Assembly (NCBI RefSeq): GCF_014650495.1 | Contig: NZ_BMVB01000003.1 | Span: 152,698-216,697 of the forward strand | DNA: 64,000 nucleotides | Direction: 5' to 3' | Source: Streptomyces cinnamoneus | Lineage (GTDB): Bacteria; Actinomycetota; Actinomycetes; Streptomycetales; Streptomycetaceae | Shown here: piece after piece, positions 16,945 through 24,997 of the stretch | Layout of the letters: the number at the start of each line of letters is the position of its first letter | Numbering within the stretch: the stretch's first letter is position 1 | The notes under the pieces: generated by a model | Databases searched by the model: none | What the model was told of the DNA's origin: nothing | The model's input: only the letters and a program-made list of their open reading frames with translations | Position numbers and translations under genes: made by a program

Positions 16945-17934
16945 ATGACCCGCACCACTGGCCTGAGCCGCCGCTCCCTGCTCCGCGCCGGTTCCGGACT
17001 GGGCCTGGCCGCGCTCGGCCTGGGCACGGCCGCGCACCCCGCCTCCGCGGCCGTCCCCGCCTCGCAGCGCTTCGACCTGACCCAGGCGTCCACCGACCTG
17101 TACCGCGGCAAGCCGCTGCACGACGTGACGGTCCAGCAGGGATTCGCCTTCGACAACGTCAACCGGCGCCTGTTCGTGGCACAGCGGCGCAACGGGTCGG
17201 CGGAATCGGCCGGAGACCTGTGCGTCACCCAGCTCGACTTCGCGGGGAACTACGTCGGGTCCATGCACCTGACCGGCTTCGGCCACGGCGTCGCCTTCGG
17301 CGCGCAGGGCGTGGGCAGCTCCACCTATCTGTGGACGGAGGTGGACTCCGACGGCGGCTACGGCCGGCGCCTGGCCCGTTTCAAGTTCAGCAGTGGCACG
17401 ACGCTGTCGAGCACGTCCTCCGCGCTGGTCAAGTACACGCCCGTCGCCGCGGCCTCCGAGCACACCTGCTCCATCGACCCGGTGAACAACCGCCTCGTCG
17501 TCCGCTACCACCTCAGCGACGGCAAGCACATAGCCGTCTACGACCTCGCCGCCGCCACGAACGGCGACTTCAGCCACCCGCTGGCCGACTTCAAACAGCC
17601 CACGCTGCCCACCCTGTCGCCCAAGTTCCAGGGTTACGCCGCCTACGGCCAATACCTCTACGTCATGACGGGCGACGACTACGAGACCAACGGCAAGGAT
17701 GCCGACGGCAACTGGATCGTCGATTCCGAGATCACCAGCATCGACATGAACACCGGCACCATCAAACAGGGTCCCGTCCTGACCAAGGCCGGCTCCACCC
17801 TCGACTTCCGCGAGCCAGAGGGTCTGGCCGTCTATCAGACGGTCGCCGGCGACGTCCGCCTCTTCCTCGGCTTCGCCTCGGGCGACCCGGGCGACCGCCG
17901 CTCCAACCTCTTCTACAAGGACGTTCTGGTCTAG
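16945..17934 (+). CDS. Tat-exported P68-RBP/TagC-like beta-propeller protein
   Basis: The 329-aa product begins with a Tat signal (LSRRSLLRAGSGLGLAALGL, cleavage near AHPASAA). The mature part has FDLTQASTDLYRGKPLHDVTV, QQGFAFDNVNRRLFVAQ, HLTGFGHGVAFG, YLWTEVDSDGGYGRRLARF and REPEGLAVY. These are the hallmarks of the P68 receptor-binding-protein/TagC-like propeller family, often labelled teichoic acid biosynthesis protein C or phage baseplate protein in Streptomyces. Family members are receptor-binding propellers in phages; the exported Streptomyces members are of unknown function and could bind or hydrolyse wall polymers. It lies 597 bases from the divergent sheath arm and ends at a hairpin. 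AGAAGGAG precedes the ATG. Confidence 0.8.
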   Translation: MTRTTGLSRRSLLRAGSGLGLAALGLGTAAHPASAAVPASQRFDLTQASTDLYRGKPLHDVTVQQGFAFDNVNRRLFVAQRRNGSAESAGDLCVTQLDFAGNYVGSMHLTGFGHGVAFGAQGVGSSTYLWTEVDSDGGYGRRLARFKFSSGTTLSSTSSALVKYTPVAAASEHTCSIDPVNNRLVVRYHLSDGKHIAVYDLAAATNGDFSHPLADFKQPTLPTLSPKFQGYAAYGQYLYVMTGDDYETNGKDADGNWIVDSEITSIDMNTGTIKQGPVLTKAGSTLDFREPEGLAVYQTVAGDVRLFLGFASGDPGDRRSNLFYKDVLV

Positions 17935-17965
17935 GGCCACCCCGCCGGGCGACGGCCGTGGACGG

Positions 17966-17987
17966 CGCGGACAGTGCACCGTCCGCG
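17966..17987. terminator. hairpin between convergent genes
   Basis: CGCGGAC and GTCCGCG pair around an 8-base loop, with a GTGG/CCAC extension outside a short bulge. It lies 32 bases after the stop of the TagC-like gene and before the convergent TetR gene. There is no T tract, so it is a probable but not certain bidirectional terminator. Confidence 0.45.
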
Positions 17988-18061
17988 GCCACCCGGTCCG
18001 GCCGGGCGCCAAGGAGTGTCCTCAAAGTGGCGCCGAAGTCCCTTCGGCTCGATGCCCGCCC

Positions 18062-18628
18062 TCACGGCAACGGCATGAGCCGGTAGAGGACCGTGGCGAC
18101 CAGGTCGCGGGCGTGCCCTGCGTCGAGTGGTCCCGGGCGGAACAGGGCGCGGTACATCATCGGGGCCACGACGTGGTCCATGACGGTGTCGACGTCCGGT
18201 ACGTGTTCGCCGCGCTGCACGGCCCGGGCGAGGACCGTCTCGACCTGCTCGCGCGCGTACGCGGAGCACTGGCCGGCGTTGGATCCGTCCGGGTCGCCTG
18301 CGAGGGTGTCCCGGACATAGGAGCGGCCGGGCCCGGACGACATCTCCTCCAGGAAGCCGGCGGCCCAGTGCTCCAGGTCCGCGCGCAGGCTCCCGTGGTC
18401 GGCCGGCGGGGCCTCGGGCCGCAGCCGCTCCACCGCGACGTCCGAGAGCAGCTCCTTCAGATCGCCCCAGCGGCGGTAGACGGTCGACGGCGTCACTCCC
18501 GCCCGCGCTGCGACGAGCGGCACGGTGAGAGCGGCCTGCTCGGCCTGCAATGCGCGCACGGCCTGGTGCACCGATTCCTGGACACGGGCGCTTCGTCCGC
18601 CGGGGCGGACCGCTGGTCTGGGACTCAT
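18062..18628 (-). CDS. TetR family transcriptional regulator
   Basis: The 188-aa protein begins at ATG 18628 with AAGGTGGG five bases upstream; a GTG nine bases earlier lies inside that site. The N-terminal domain has VPLVAARAGVTPSTVYRRWGD, the TetR helix-turn-helix. The C-terminal domain (DLEHWAAGFLEEM to the end) contains the TetR_C-like GEHVPDVDTVMDHVVAPMMYRALF. It is divergently transcribed from the metallo-hydrolase gene and probably represses both through the large inverted repeat between them. The ligand is unknown. Confidence 0.9.
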   Translation of the reverse strand: MSPRPAVRPGGRSARVQESVHQAVRALQAEQAALTVPLVAARAGVTPSTVYRRWGDLKELLSDVAVERLRPEAPPADHGSLRADLEHWAAGFLEEMSSGPGRSYVRDTLAGDPDGSNAGQCSAYAREQVETVLARAVQRGEHVPDVDTVMDHVVAPMMYRALFRPGPLDAGHARDLVATVLYRLMPLP

Positions 18629-18760
18629 GACACCCACCTTAACGCGAATTCATTGCACGGACCGCAGCTCGGTAGCTCTTGGCCCCGGCGGGCCCAGCAG
18701 GCCACCTCATCTGGATGGACCGGAGTCCGGGGTGGTCATGAGCAGGTCCGCCCCTCCTCG

Positions 18761-18833
18761 CTAAAAGCAGAGTCTTTGCGTTAGCGGCAGATGCGGGCTA
18801 CGGTGGCGACTAACGCAAAGAAGATGCTTTTAG
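18761..18833. promoter_or_regulatory. long inverted repeat, likely TetR operator of the MBL gene
   Basis: Two 24-base arms, 18761-18784 and 18810-18833, are inverted copies matching at 21 of 24 positions; the inner 12 bases (TCTTTGCGTTAG / CTAACGCAAAGA) match perfectly. The 25-base spacer lies between them, and the right arm ends 21 bases before ATG 18855. The region is AT-richer than its flanks. A related TTAACGC element lies at 18639-18645 next to the tetR start. It may be two operators or one large site, possibly overlapping the promoter. Confidence 0.75.
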
Positions 18834-18854
18834 CTCTCACGGAGGGACCTCCCC

Positions 18855-19766
18855 ATGGACCGGCCCGTTCAGCCTCCCCAGCCGCCCGGCCAGACCTGGA
18901 GGGTCGGCGGAATCGTCGTCCATCGCATCGACGAGACCGCACTCGCGCCGCAGACCGGTGCCTGGCTGCTGCCCGCCGCCACCCCGGAGGTCGTCACCGG
19001 GCAGCCCTGGCTGCAGCCCGATTTCGCCGCCCCCGACGGAACCCTCCACCTGGCCAGCCACAGCTTCGCCTTCGAGGTGGACGGCCTCCGGGTCCTCGTC
19101 GACACCGGCATCGGCAACCACAAAACCCGCGCCAACCCCGCGTGGAACCACCTCGACACCGACTACCTCCGGCGACTCACCGACGCAGGCTTCCCGCCCG
19201 AGACCATCGACCTGGTCGTCCTGACCCACCTCCACACCGACCACGTCGGCTGGAACACCCGCCGCGCGGACGACGGCTCCTGGATGCCCACCTTCCCCAA
19301 CGCCCGCTACCTGACCTCCCGCAGCGAATGGGACTACTGGGCCGGCATTGCCGAGCACATGGAGGACGGCCGCCGGCAGATGTTCCTCGACTCCGTCCAC
19401 CCGGTCCACGACGCCGGGCTCTTCGACCTGGTCGACGTACGGCACGAGCCCACGGACATCGCCCCCGGCCTCCGACTGCTCCCCACCCCCGGGCACACAC
19501 CGGGCCAGATCGCCGTGGAACTCCACAGCGCGGGACAGGCGGCAGTGATCACCGGCGACTGCGTCCACCACCCCGTGCAGCTCGCACACCCCGACATCAC
19601 CAGCTGCGTCGACATCGACCCCGCCCAGGCCGTGCGCAGCCGCCGCGACCTCCTCACCGCACTCGCCGGGACGGACGTCCTGCTGCTGGGCAGCCACTTC
19701 CCGCCCCCGACCGCAGGATTCGTCGTCGCCGAGGCCAATGGCCACCGCCTCGTCCCCGCACACTGA
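18855..19766 (+). CDS. MBL-fold metallo-hydrolase
   Basis: The 303-aa protein contains the full metal-binding set: HLHTDH at 125-130, a histidine in PTPGHTPGQ, an aspartate in ITGDCVHHP and a late histidine in LLLGSHFPPP. N-terminal VDTGIGNHK is the usual strand-loop before the motif. Such proteins hydrolyse lactones, thioesters or phosphoesters; the general shape (about 300 aa, the NPAWNHLDTDYLRRL region) resembles quorum-quenching or ComA-like hydrolases, but no substrate can be assigned. Start ATG 18855 follows CGGAGGGACC. Control by the divergent TetR is likely. Confidence 0.88.
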   Translation: MDRPVQPPQPPGQTWRVGGIVVHRIDETALAPQTGAWLLPAATPEVVTGQPWLQPDFAAPDGTLHLASHSFAFEVDGLRVLVDTGIGNHKTRANPAWNHLDTDYLRRLTDAGFPPETIDLVVLTHLHTDHVGWNTRRADDGSWMPTFPNARYLTSRSEWDYWAGIAEHMEDGRRQMFLDSVHPVHDAGLFDLVDVRHEPTDIAPGLRLLPTPGHTPGQIAVELHSAGQAAVITGDCVHHPVQLAHPDITSCVDIDPAQAVRSRRDLLTALAGTDVLLLGSHFPPPTAGFVVAEANGHRLVPAH

Positions 19767-19770
19767 GCAC

Positions 19771-19791
19771 GAGGAGCCGAAGCGACTCCTC
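19771..19791. terminator. short hairpin after the MBL gene
   Basis: GAGGAG and CTCCTC pair around a 9-base loop, starting five bases after the stop at 19766. There is no T tract. It is a plausible weak terminator. Confidence 0.35.
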
Positions 19792-19908
19792 CCCCGCCGG
19801 AATCGGCCCAGGGCGTGTCCGATGGGTCAGCCAGAACGCCCGGTCCGGCGTCGGCTTCGCGGAAAGAGCCGTATGACGTCTGCGGTAGAGGTGCCACCAT
19901 GCGGTGTC

Positions 19909-20444
19909 ATGACAGACGACAGCGGAAGTGCTTTCCAGGCGGGTCAAACGGGTCTCATCGTCCGGATCCCGGAGGCAGAGCCGGCCGTCCGCAAGTGGCG
20001 TGAACGGCTCGACCCCTCGGCCCGGGCCGGGTTTCAGCCCATGTCACCGTGCTCTTCCCCTTCCTCGACGAGAGCCGGACAGATGCGTCCGTCTGCTCGG
20101 CTCTCGCGGGCGTGCTGGGCAGTCACCCGGCCTTCGACCTGCAGTTCGAGCGATGTGGCCGGCTACCGGAGGTGCTGTACCTCGTTCCGGAACCCGACAC
20201 CCCATTGCGGAGGCTCACTGAGGCGATCGCTGAGCGTTGGCCCGAGGCCCCGCCCTATGGCGGCCGGTACACCGAAATCGTGCCGCACCTGACCGTTGCC
20301 CAAGGCGGGGACGATGCGGCCCTGGAGGAGGTCGAGGCCGGCCTCGCCGGCGGGCTCCCGCTCACGTCCCACGTCACGTCGGTCGAGCTCATGGTGTACG
20401 ACGGCAAGAAGTGGCAGGAACGGGCGTCGTTCGCACTCGGATGA
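19909..20444 (+). pseudogene. 2'-5' RNA ligase-like (2H phosphoesterase), frameshifted
   Basis: The first part is read from ATG 19909 (MTDDSGSAFQAG, QTGLIVRIPEAEPAVRKWR, ERLDPSARAGFQP). The rest lies in another frame from about 20040 (HVTVLFPFLDES to the end, with PHLTVAQGGDD). Joined, they give the two HxT motifs (HVT and HLT) of the 2H phosphoesterase superfamily in the normal order (GFQPHVTVLFPF is the standard junction). The break corresponds to loss of one C in the CAGCCCATG stretch at about 20036-20042. The upstream frame ends at 20292 and the downstream frame has a stop at 20003 upstream of the join, so neither is whole. The protein would act on cyclic phosphates of RNA. It may be a true pseudogene or a sequencing error. 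Confidence 0.8.
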
Positions 20445-20673
20445 CGTGCCGTCAAAGGTGAGAAATGCGCCGATGGCCAGGGATCCGGATCGTTCCAGCC
20501 TGTAGCGGCGCTGCCTGCGCCGCCGCAGTCTCCGTCATGGGCGCGCGCCCTTGAGCGTCGCATCGCGACCTGAAGCGCTGTTGATCCCGTCTTCCCGCAT
20601 TGAAAGGATCTTCCGGGGGTGTTGGTCGGCAACCTTTCCGGCGAGCCTGACGGTTCCCCGACCCGGGACAGGG

Positions 20674-21405
20674 ATGGAGAAGTCAGTGGAAGGGCCAAGC
20701 CATGACTCCGGCAGCCCAACCGCCGAGACTCCGTCCTCCGGATCGGAGAGGGCAGGCGAGGAGCTACGCCGATTACGGCGCGGCCGCGGCATGTCACTGG
20801 CCGAACTGTCCCGCTTGGCCTTCTACAGCAAGGGATACCTGAGCAAAGTCGAGAACGGCGAGAAACCGCTGACTCTGGAACTCGCCCGATCCTGCGATCA
20901 GGCCCTGGACACCGGCGGTGAACTCGAGCGGCTCGTCTCTGTTCCCCCTGCCGATCGCGACGGACCGCCGTTACGTGACGAAGGGGCATGTCCGTACCGC
21001 GGGCTCTCCCCGTTCGAGGCCGAGGACGCCCGTTGGTTCTTCGGTCGCGACAAAGCCACCGCCGGCGTCGTCTCACACCTCACCGAGCGACTCAGGACAG
21101 CAGGCCCCTTAATGGTCATGGGCCCCTCGGGAGCGGGGAAATCGTCACTTCTGCGGGCGGGTCTGCTACCGGCGCTGGCCCACGGAGTTCTGCCCGTCAC
21201 CGGCTCGCACACCTGGCCGGCAGTACTGCTCACCCCAGGTGAACATCCCGTCGGGGAACTCTTGGCACACATCGCGACCGCGACCGGGCACCGGGTCTGC
21301 CTTCCCCCCCTGCCCGTAAGGCCGCTGGCGCTGAGCCCTGTGCCTCGGTCACAGGGATGGCGCGAGGTAGCTCCTGCGGTGGAGGTTGATCATCCGTGCG
21401 GATGA
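20674..21405 (+). pseudogene. XRE helix-turn-helix / nSTAND1 NTPase, truncated
   Basis: The first 243 codons encode an XRE-type HTH (LRRLRRGRGMSLAELSRLAFYSKGYLSKVENGEKP, quoted in part as LSKVENGEKP), then CPYRGLSPFEAEDARWFFGRD and the P-loop GPSGAGKSSLLRAGLLPAL. That is the N-terminus of the large Streptomyces XRE-nSTAND-WD40 proteins, which are normally many hundreds of residues longer. After ATATGH the sequence turns into Pro/Leu-rich text (LPPLPVRPLALSPVP) and stops at 21405, without the rest of the STAND module or any WD40 repeats. ATG 20674 is the best start. The truncation points to a deletion reaching the next gene. Confidence 0.75.
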
Positions 21406-21439
21406 CCTCTCGTCGTCGTGGTCCGGCCACGATGGAGTC

Positions 21440-22054
21440 ATGGTGATCAGGCTCTTTGCGCACGATGCAGCGCGTCCGACCCGGCGCCGCGCACTCCGCC
21501 TTCGGCCGGGGGCGTGGCCGGGTCTCGCTGCTGCGGTATGGGGGCTTCTGTTTGCGGTACCCAGTTTCGCCTGGGCGATGGGGGTGACCTTCGGCGCACG
21601 GACGACGGTGGCGCCGTCCCTGGTGAAGCTCGCTGACGATCGAGTGGCGTGGTTCGTGGCCGTCTTGTGGGTGACCGGCCTTCTGAAGATCTTCGGGGCA
21701 CTGATCGGTATCGGCCTGACGCACCGACGCGGCAGACGGATCGGCCGTCTCTTGGTGTTCTGTGGCGGCGGCGCGACGGTGCTGCTTGTCTGGCACGGTT
21801 GCCTTTTCGTCGCCCATGGAGCGCTGGTCGAGGTCGGGGCCCGCTCTGTCGCGCCTGACCTGGCCGGGCTGACGCGCTGGTACCTCTGCCTGTGGGGACC
21901 GTGGTTCATCGTCGGCGGTCTGGCTTTCGCCGCGGCCACCACGCGGTATGTCCGCCGACTGGACGCCCGGGGCGAGGTGCGGCTCTACGGTGCTGTGGGG
22001 GCGCTGGGTGCCTTGCTCCTGTCCTTGGTGTCGATGATCACGGGGATCGGCTGA
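21440..22054 (+). CDS. DUF3995-type membrane protein
   Basis: ATG 21440 follows GATGGAG and gives 204 aa. Hydrophobic segments at about AWPGLAAAVWGLLFAVPSFAW, AWFVAVLWVTGLLKIFGALI, LLVFCGGGATVLLVWHGC, WYLCLWGPWFIVGGLAFA and LGALLLSLVSMITG suggest four or five helices, with an arginine-rich N-terminus. The pattern (AWAMGVTFGARTTVAPSLV after the first helix) fits the DUF3995 family, whose role is unknown. It is separated from the truncated nSTAND gene by 34 bases and is convergent with the secreted-protein gene. Confidence 0.7.
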   Translation: MVIRLFAHDAARPTRRRALRLRPGAWPGLAAAVWGLLFAVPSFAWAMGVTFGARTTVAPSLVKLADDRVAWFVAVLWVTGLLKIFGALIGIGLTHRRGRRIGRLLVFCGGGATVLLVWHGCLFVAHGALVEVGARSVAPDLAGLTRWYLCLWGPWFIVGGLAFAAATTRYVRRLDARGEVRLYGAVGALGALLLSLVSMITGIG

Positions 22055-22108
22055 TGACCGTCGCAGTAGCCGCTCCACCAGCGCACCGGGCAATTCGGCG
22101 AACGCGTC

Positions 22109-22123
22109 GGGGGCGCAGCCCCC
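22109..22123. terminator. GC hairpin between convergent genes
   Basis: GGGGGC and GCCCCC pair around a 3-base loop, between the stop of the DUF3995 gene and the opposite secreted-protein gene. No T tract is visible. It is a short but very stable stem. Confidence 0.4.
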
Positions 22124-22131
22124 AGCAGCCC

Positions 22132-22689
22132 CTAGAGGATCGTCAAGGTTGTCGCCCCTGTCGCGCTGGTGAGACCGCCCCCCAGGCATTGCAGGGCGCT
22201 CGGCTGGGGCAAGGGGATGAGCTGGAGCAGGTTCCGGCCCTGGAAGCGACCGTGGGTGACGGTGCCGGTGACCGGGGTGACCACCTGGCCGACCGCGGCC
22301 GTGCTGCTGCCGCTGATCTCGGCAGTGCTGGAGTCACCGGTGTTCCAGACGTAGGTCCGGCGGCCCCGGAACCCTTCGAGGACGTTGTTGCAGCCCGTGG
22401 TGAGCGTGAACTCCTCGTGGTAGCCACCGCTCTTCACCGCGCCGTCACCGCCGATGCAGGAGGCGAAGCGCCCGTCGACCGTGACGTGGATGCGTCGTGC
22501 CTGGAGGGTGACCCCCGGGTGGTAGGTGACGGACTCGGTGCCCTGGCACTGCAACGGCCCGGAGTGCCGGGGGTGGGCGGACGCCGGCACCGGTGCGGCC
22601 GCGCCGAACAGCACGGCGGCCGCCAGGGCGACCGCACGCATCCGCTTCCCACCGACCGTCACCGCGGTTCTCTTCACACTGAGCACCAT
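22132..22689 (-). CDS. secreted four-cysteine beta protein, first of two paralogues
   Basis: ATG 22689 gives 185 aa. The N-terminus KRTAVTVGGKRMRAVALAAA VLFGAAAPVPASA is a Sec signal peptide with cleavage near ASA-HP. The mature protein is made of short beta segments with four cysteines (QCQGTES, ASCIGGD, TTGCNNV, LQCLGGG). It closely resembles the protein encoded at 59074-59619: both run C-x-G-x-x-x-x-TY-x-P-x-x-TL-x-x-RR-x-H-[IV]TVD and later C-residues in the same order, with a VTGTVTHGRFQGRN / LTGHVTEGRGKGQP step. No enzymatic motif is visible. It is probably an extracellular, disulfide-bonded Ig-like or prealbumin-like fold of unknown job. Confidence 0.75.
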   Translation of the reverse strand: MVLSVKRTAVTVGGKRMRAVALAAAVLFGAAAPVPASAHPRHSGPLQCQGTESVTYHPGVTLQARRIHVTVDGRFASCIGGDGAVKSGGYHEEFTLTTGCNNVLEGFRGRRTYVWNTGDSSTAEISGSSTAAVGQVVTPVTGTVTHGRFQGRNLLQLIPLPQPSALQCLGGGLTSATGATTLTIL

Positions 22690-22887
22690 GGAAGAGTCCC
22701 TGCCCCGTTCGTACGTCCTGCAGCCGGGCGCACCGGAGCAACCACAGGTTCTCGGTCCGGGTGAACCGCGCGCGGCCTGGCGCGCACGCCTACCCGCGCG
22801 GGACGTCCCGCGCGTAGTCTCGTGCCGCCCCCTTCGACCTCCCCCAGGGCCCTGCGCCGGAGCGAGGCTGGAGAGAGATGGAGAGAG

Positions 22888-23700
22888 ATGGACACGCTGG
22901 AGAGCGGCACGCTGGCCGTGCCCGGCGCAAGGCTGTACTTCGAAGTACGCGGCGTCGGGCCGCTGTTGCTGCTCATCCCGGGCGGTGCCTCCGACGCGGA
23001 GGTCTTCCGGGACCTGGCCGACGAGCTCGCCGCCCGCCACCGTGTCGTCACCTACGACCCACGCGGCATCTCCCGCAGCCTCCTCGACGGACCGCCGCCC
23101 CCCTCGTGGCTCGACGCCCAGACCGACGACGCCGCCCGGCTGCTCGACCACCTCGTCCCGGCCGGCGAACCAGTGCGGGTGTTCGGCAGTTGCGCGGGCG
23201 CCTTGACCGCCCTGGAGCTCATGCTCCGCGATCCGCAGCGAATCCGGCTGACCGTCGCCCATGAGCCACCCGCCATGGGGCTGCTGCCGGACTCGGCACG
23301 ACACGTCGCATTCTTCGACGAGGTGCACGCGACGTTCAACCAGGAAGGCGTCCCTGCCGCCCTGGACAAGCTCCGGGCCGTCTTCGGGGGCAGGCCCGCC
23401 CCCTCGCTCCCCGAGGCGACCGACAACAGCGAGTTCTTCCTCTCCCACGTGATGCTGCCCTCCACCCGCTGCGTGCCCGACGTCACCGCGCTGGCGGCCG
23501 TGGCGGACCGCGTCGTCATGGCCGGCGGCCGGGAGTCACGCACCTACGACGTGCAGCGCCCGGTGGCTGTCCTGGCACAGCAGCTCGACCGGGAACTGGT
23601 GGAGTTCCCCGGTGGTCACGCCGGCTACGCCAAGCACCCCGAACCCTTCGCCGCGCAGCTCGCGGGAATCCTGGCCGGCGTACTGCCCTCGCGTGGCTGA
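22888..23700 (+). CDS. alpha/beta hydrolase with a cysteine nucleophile position
   Basis: ATG 22888 gives 270 aa; the DNA GAGAGAGATG is repeated just upstream, so another ATG at 22878 is out of frame. The core is LLLLIPGGASDAEVFRDLADELA with TYDPRGISRS, the oxyanion and first strand region. The nucleophile elbow reads VFGSCAGAL, with Cys102 where the family has Ser (GSSGGA). His in EFPGGHAGYAKHPEPFA is the catalytic histidine. Serine-to-cysteine changes occur in dienelactone-hydrolase-like enzymes, so it may be active. It is six bases upstream of a GT-B-like gene, so the two are probably one operon. Confidence 0.8.
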   Translation: MDTLESGTLAVPGARLYFEVRGVGPLLLLIPGGASDAEVFRDLADELAARHRVVTYDPRGISRSLLDGPPPPSWLDAQTDDAARLLDHLVPAGEPVRVFGSCAGALTALELMLRDPQRIRLTVAHEPPAMGLLPDSARHVAFFDEVHATFNQEGVPAALDKLRAVFGGRPAPSLPEATDNSEFFLSHVMLPSTRCVPDVTALAAVADRVVMAGGRESRTYDVQRPVAVLAQQLDRELVEFPGGHAGYAKHPEPFAAQLAGILAGVLPSRG

Positions 23701-23706
23701 CGCGCC

Positions 23707-24969
23707 ATGCGCATCCTGATGGGCGCCCAGAACTGCGGCTTCGGCCCGGCCTCCGTCCTCGTCGCCGTCGCCCGGCTGCTCCCCGGGCACGAGCGGGTGT
23801 TCGTGGGGGACGGTGTCGCGGCGGACTTCGCCCGCCGCAACTCCACCGCCTTCACCAGCATCCACGAGTTCGACCAGCCACGCGGGATGGGAGAGGTGCT
23901 CCCCGACCGATTGCTGGAGGAGAGCGACCAGGTCGTCTCCGTCATGGACGCCGACCTCGTCCTGCGTGCCGTCGTGGCACGCCGTCCGGTGGTCCTGGTG
24001 GACTGCCTGTTCGGCTTTTGGCAGCACCGGCACTCCCTGGAGCGGATCCGTGAGCTGTGCGCGGCCGTTCCCCACGCCTCGTTCCAGGCGGCACGCCGCC
24101 ACCTGGCCTGCCTCTCACCGCACGAACGCGTCCTCGCCGCCCACCTGCTGGCCGACCACAGTGTGGTCCAGAACTTCCCCGGTGTCCCGCGGCGCATGGC
24201 CGAGTTCACCGACGCCGACGCACAGTGCGCGCTGCACCTGACCGGTCCGCTCGTCGACCTGGAAGGTCTGCAGCAGGCGCGGGAAGACGGGCCGGCGACC
24301 GACGGAGCCCACTACGACCTGCTGATCAACACCGGCGGCTTCAAGAACTTCCTCCTGGACTTCGAGGCCAACAACGACTACCTCCGGCTCATCGACCGCT
24401 GGATCCCGGACCTCCTCGCCGACTGGCCCCGGTTCACGCACGTCCTGCTCTGCGGCGGCCCGTACGCCGGAGCCCGCGGCGGCACCCACCGGACATCCGG
24501 ACGACGGGTCGACCGCTGGTTCCTGCCCCAGCGCGAACTGCTGCGGCAGGTGGCAAGAACACCGCACTCCCTCCTCGCCCCCGGCCTGTCGGCGCTCAAC
24601 GAGGCCACGCTCCTGGGCCGGCTGCCCTTGGCGCTCCACGAACAGCACTACGCCCACACCTTCACCGTCCGAAATCTGGCAGACACACTCTTCGGACACC
24701 TGGCCGGCCGATTCGCGGACGTCCTGCCCGGTCACACGCTGCCCGAAGACGACTACGCCGGCACCGGGGCCCTCATGGCAGTCGCCGGCCGGGTCCGCCG
24801 GGACGACGACCTGTACGCGCGATTCCGCAGCACGTTCAACGCACGCATCGAGCAGTACCTCTCCCTCACACCGGCACAACAGCGCGAGGCAGTGGCGGAA
24901 CTACGCCACTGCCTCGACGGCCCTCCCGCCCCCTCGGTGATCGTCTCGATCCTCACGGCAGCCCGGTGA
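23707..24969 (+). CDS. GT-B-like glycosyltransferase family protein, substrate unknown
   Basis: The 420-aa protein begins MRILMGAQNCGFGPASVLVAVARLLPGHERVF (quoted in part: NCGFGPASVLVAVA), a Rossmann-type first strand and loop as in GT-B enzymes. It ends with LLAPGLSALNEATLLGRLPLALHEQHYAH, similar to the nucleotide-sugar binding region of that fold. The middle has DLLINTGGFKNFLLDFEANN and LLCGGPYAGARGG. This layout resembles cytosylglucuronate-synthase-type enzymes, but the similarity is too weak to assign a substrate. It has no signal or membrane segment. It follows the alpha/beta hydrolase by six bases. Confidence 0.5.
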   Translation: MRILMGAQNCGFGPASVLVAVARLLPGHERVFVGDGVAADFARRNSTAFTSIHEFDQPRGMGEVLPDRLLEESDQVVSVMDADLVLRAVVARRPVVLVDCLFGFWQHRHSLERIRELCAAVPHASFQAARRHLACLSPHERVLAAHLLADHSVVQNFPGVPRRMAEFTDADAQCALHLTGPLVDLEGLQQAREDGPATDGAHYDLLINTGGFKNFLLDFEANNDYLRLIDRWIPDLLADWPRFTHVLLCGGPYAGARGGTHRTSGRRVDRWFLPQRELLRQVARTPHSLLAPGLSALNEATLLGRLPLALHEQHYAHTFTVRNLADTLFGHLAGRFADVLPGHTLPEDDYAGTGALMAVAGRVRRDDDLYARFRSTFNARIEQYLSLTPAQQREAVAELRHCLDGPPAPSVIVSILTAAR

Positions 24970-24997
24970 CAGGTCCGGTGACAGAGGGAGGCGGCGC

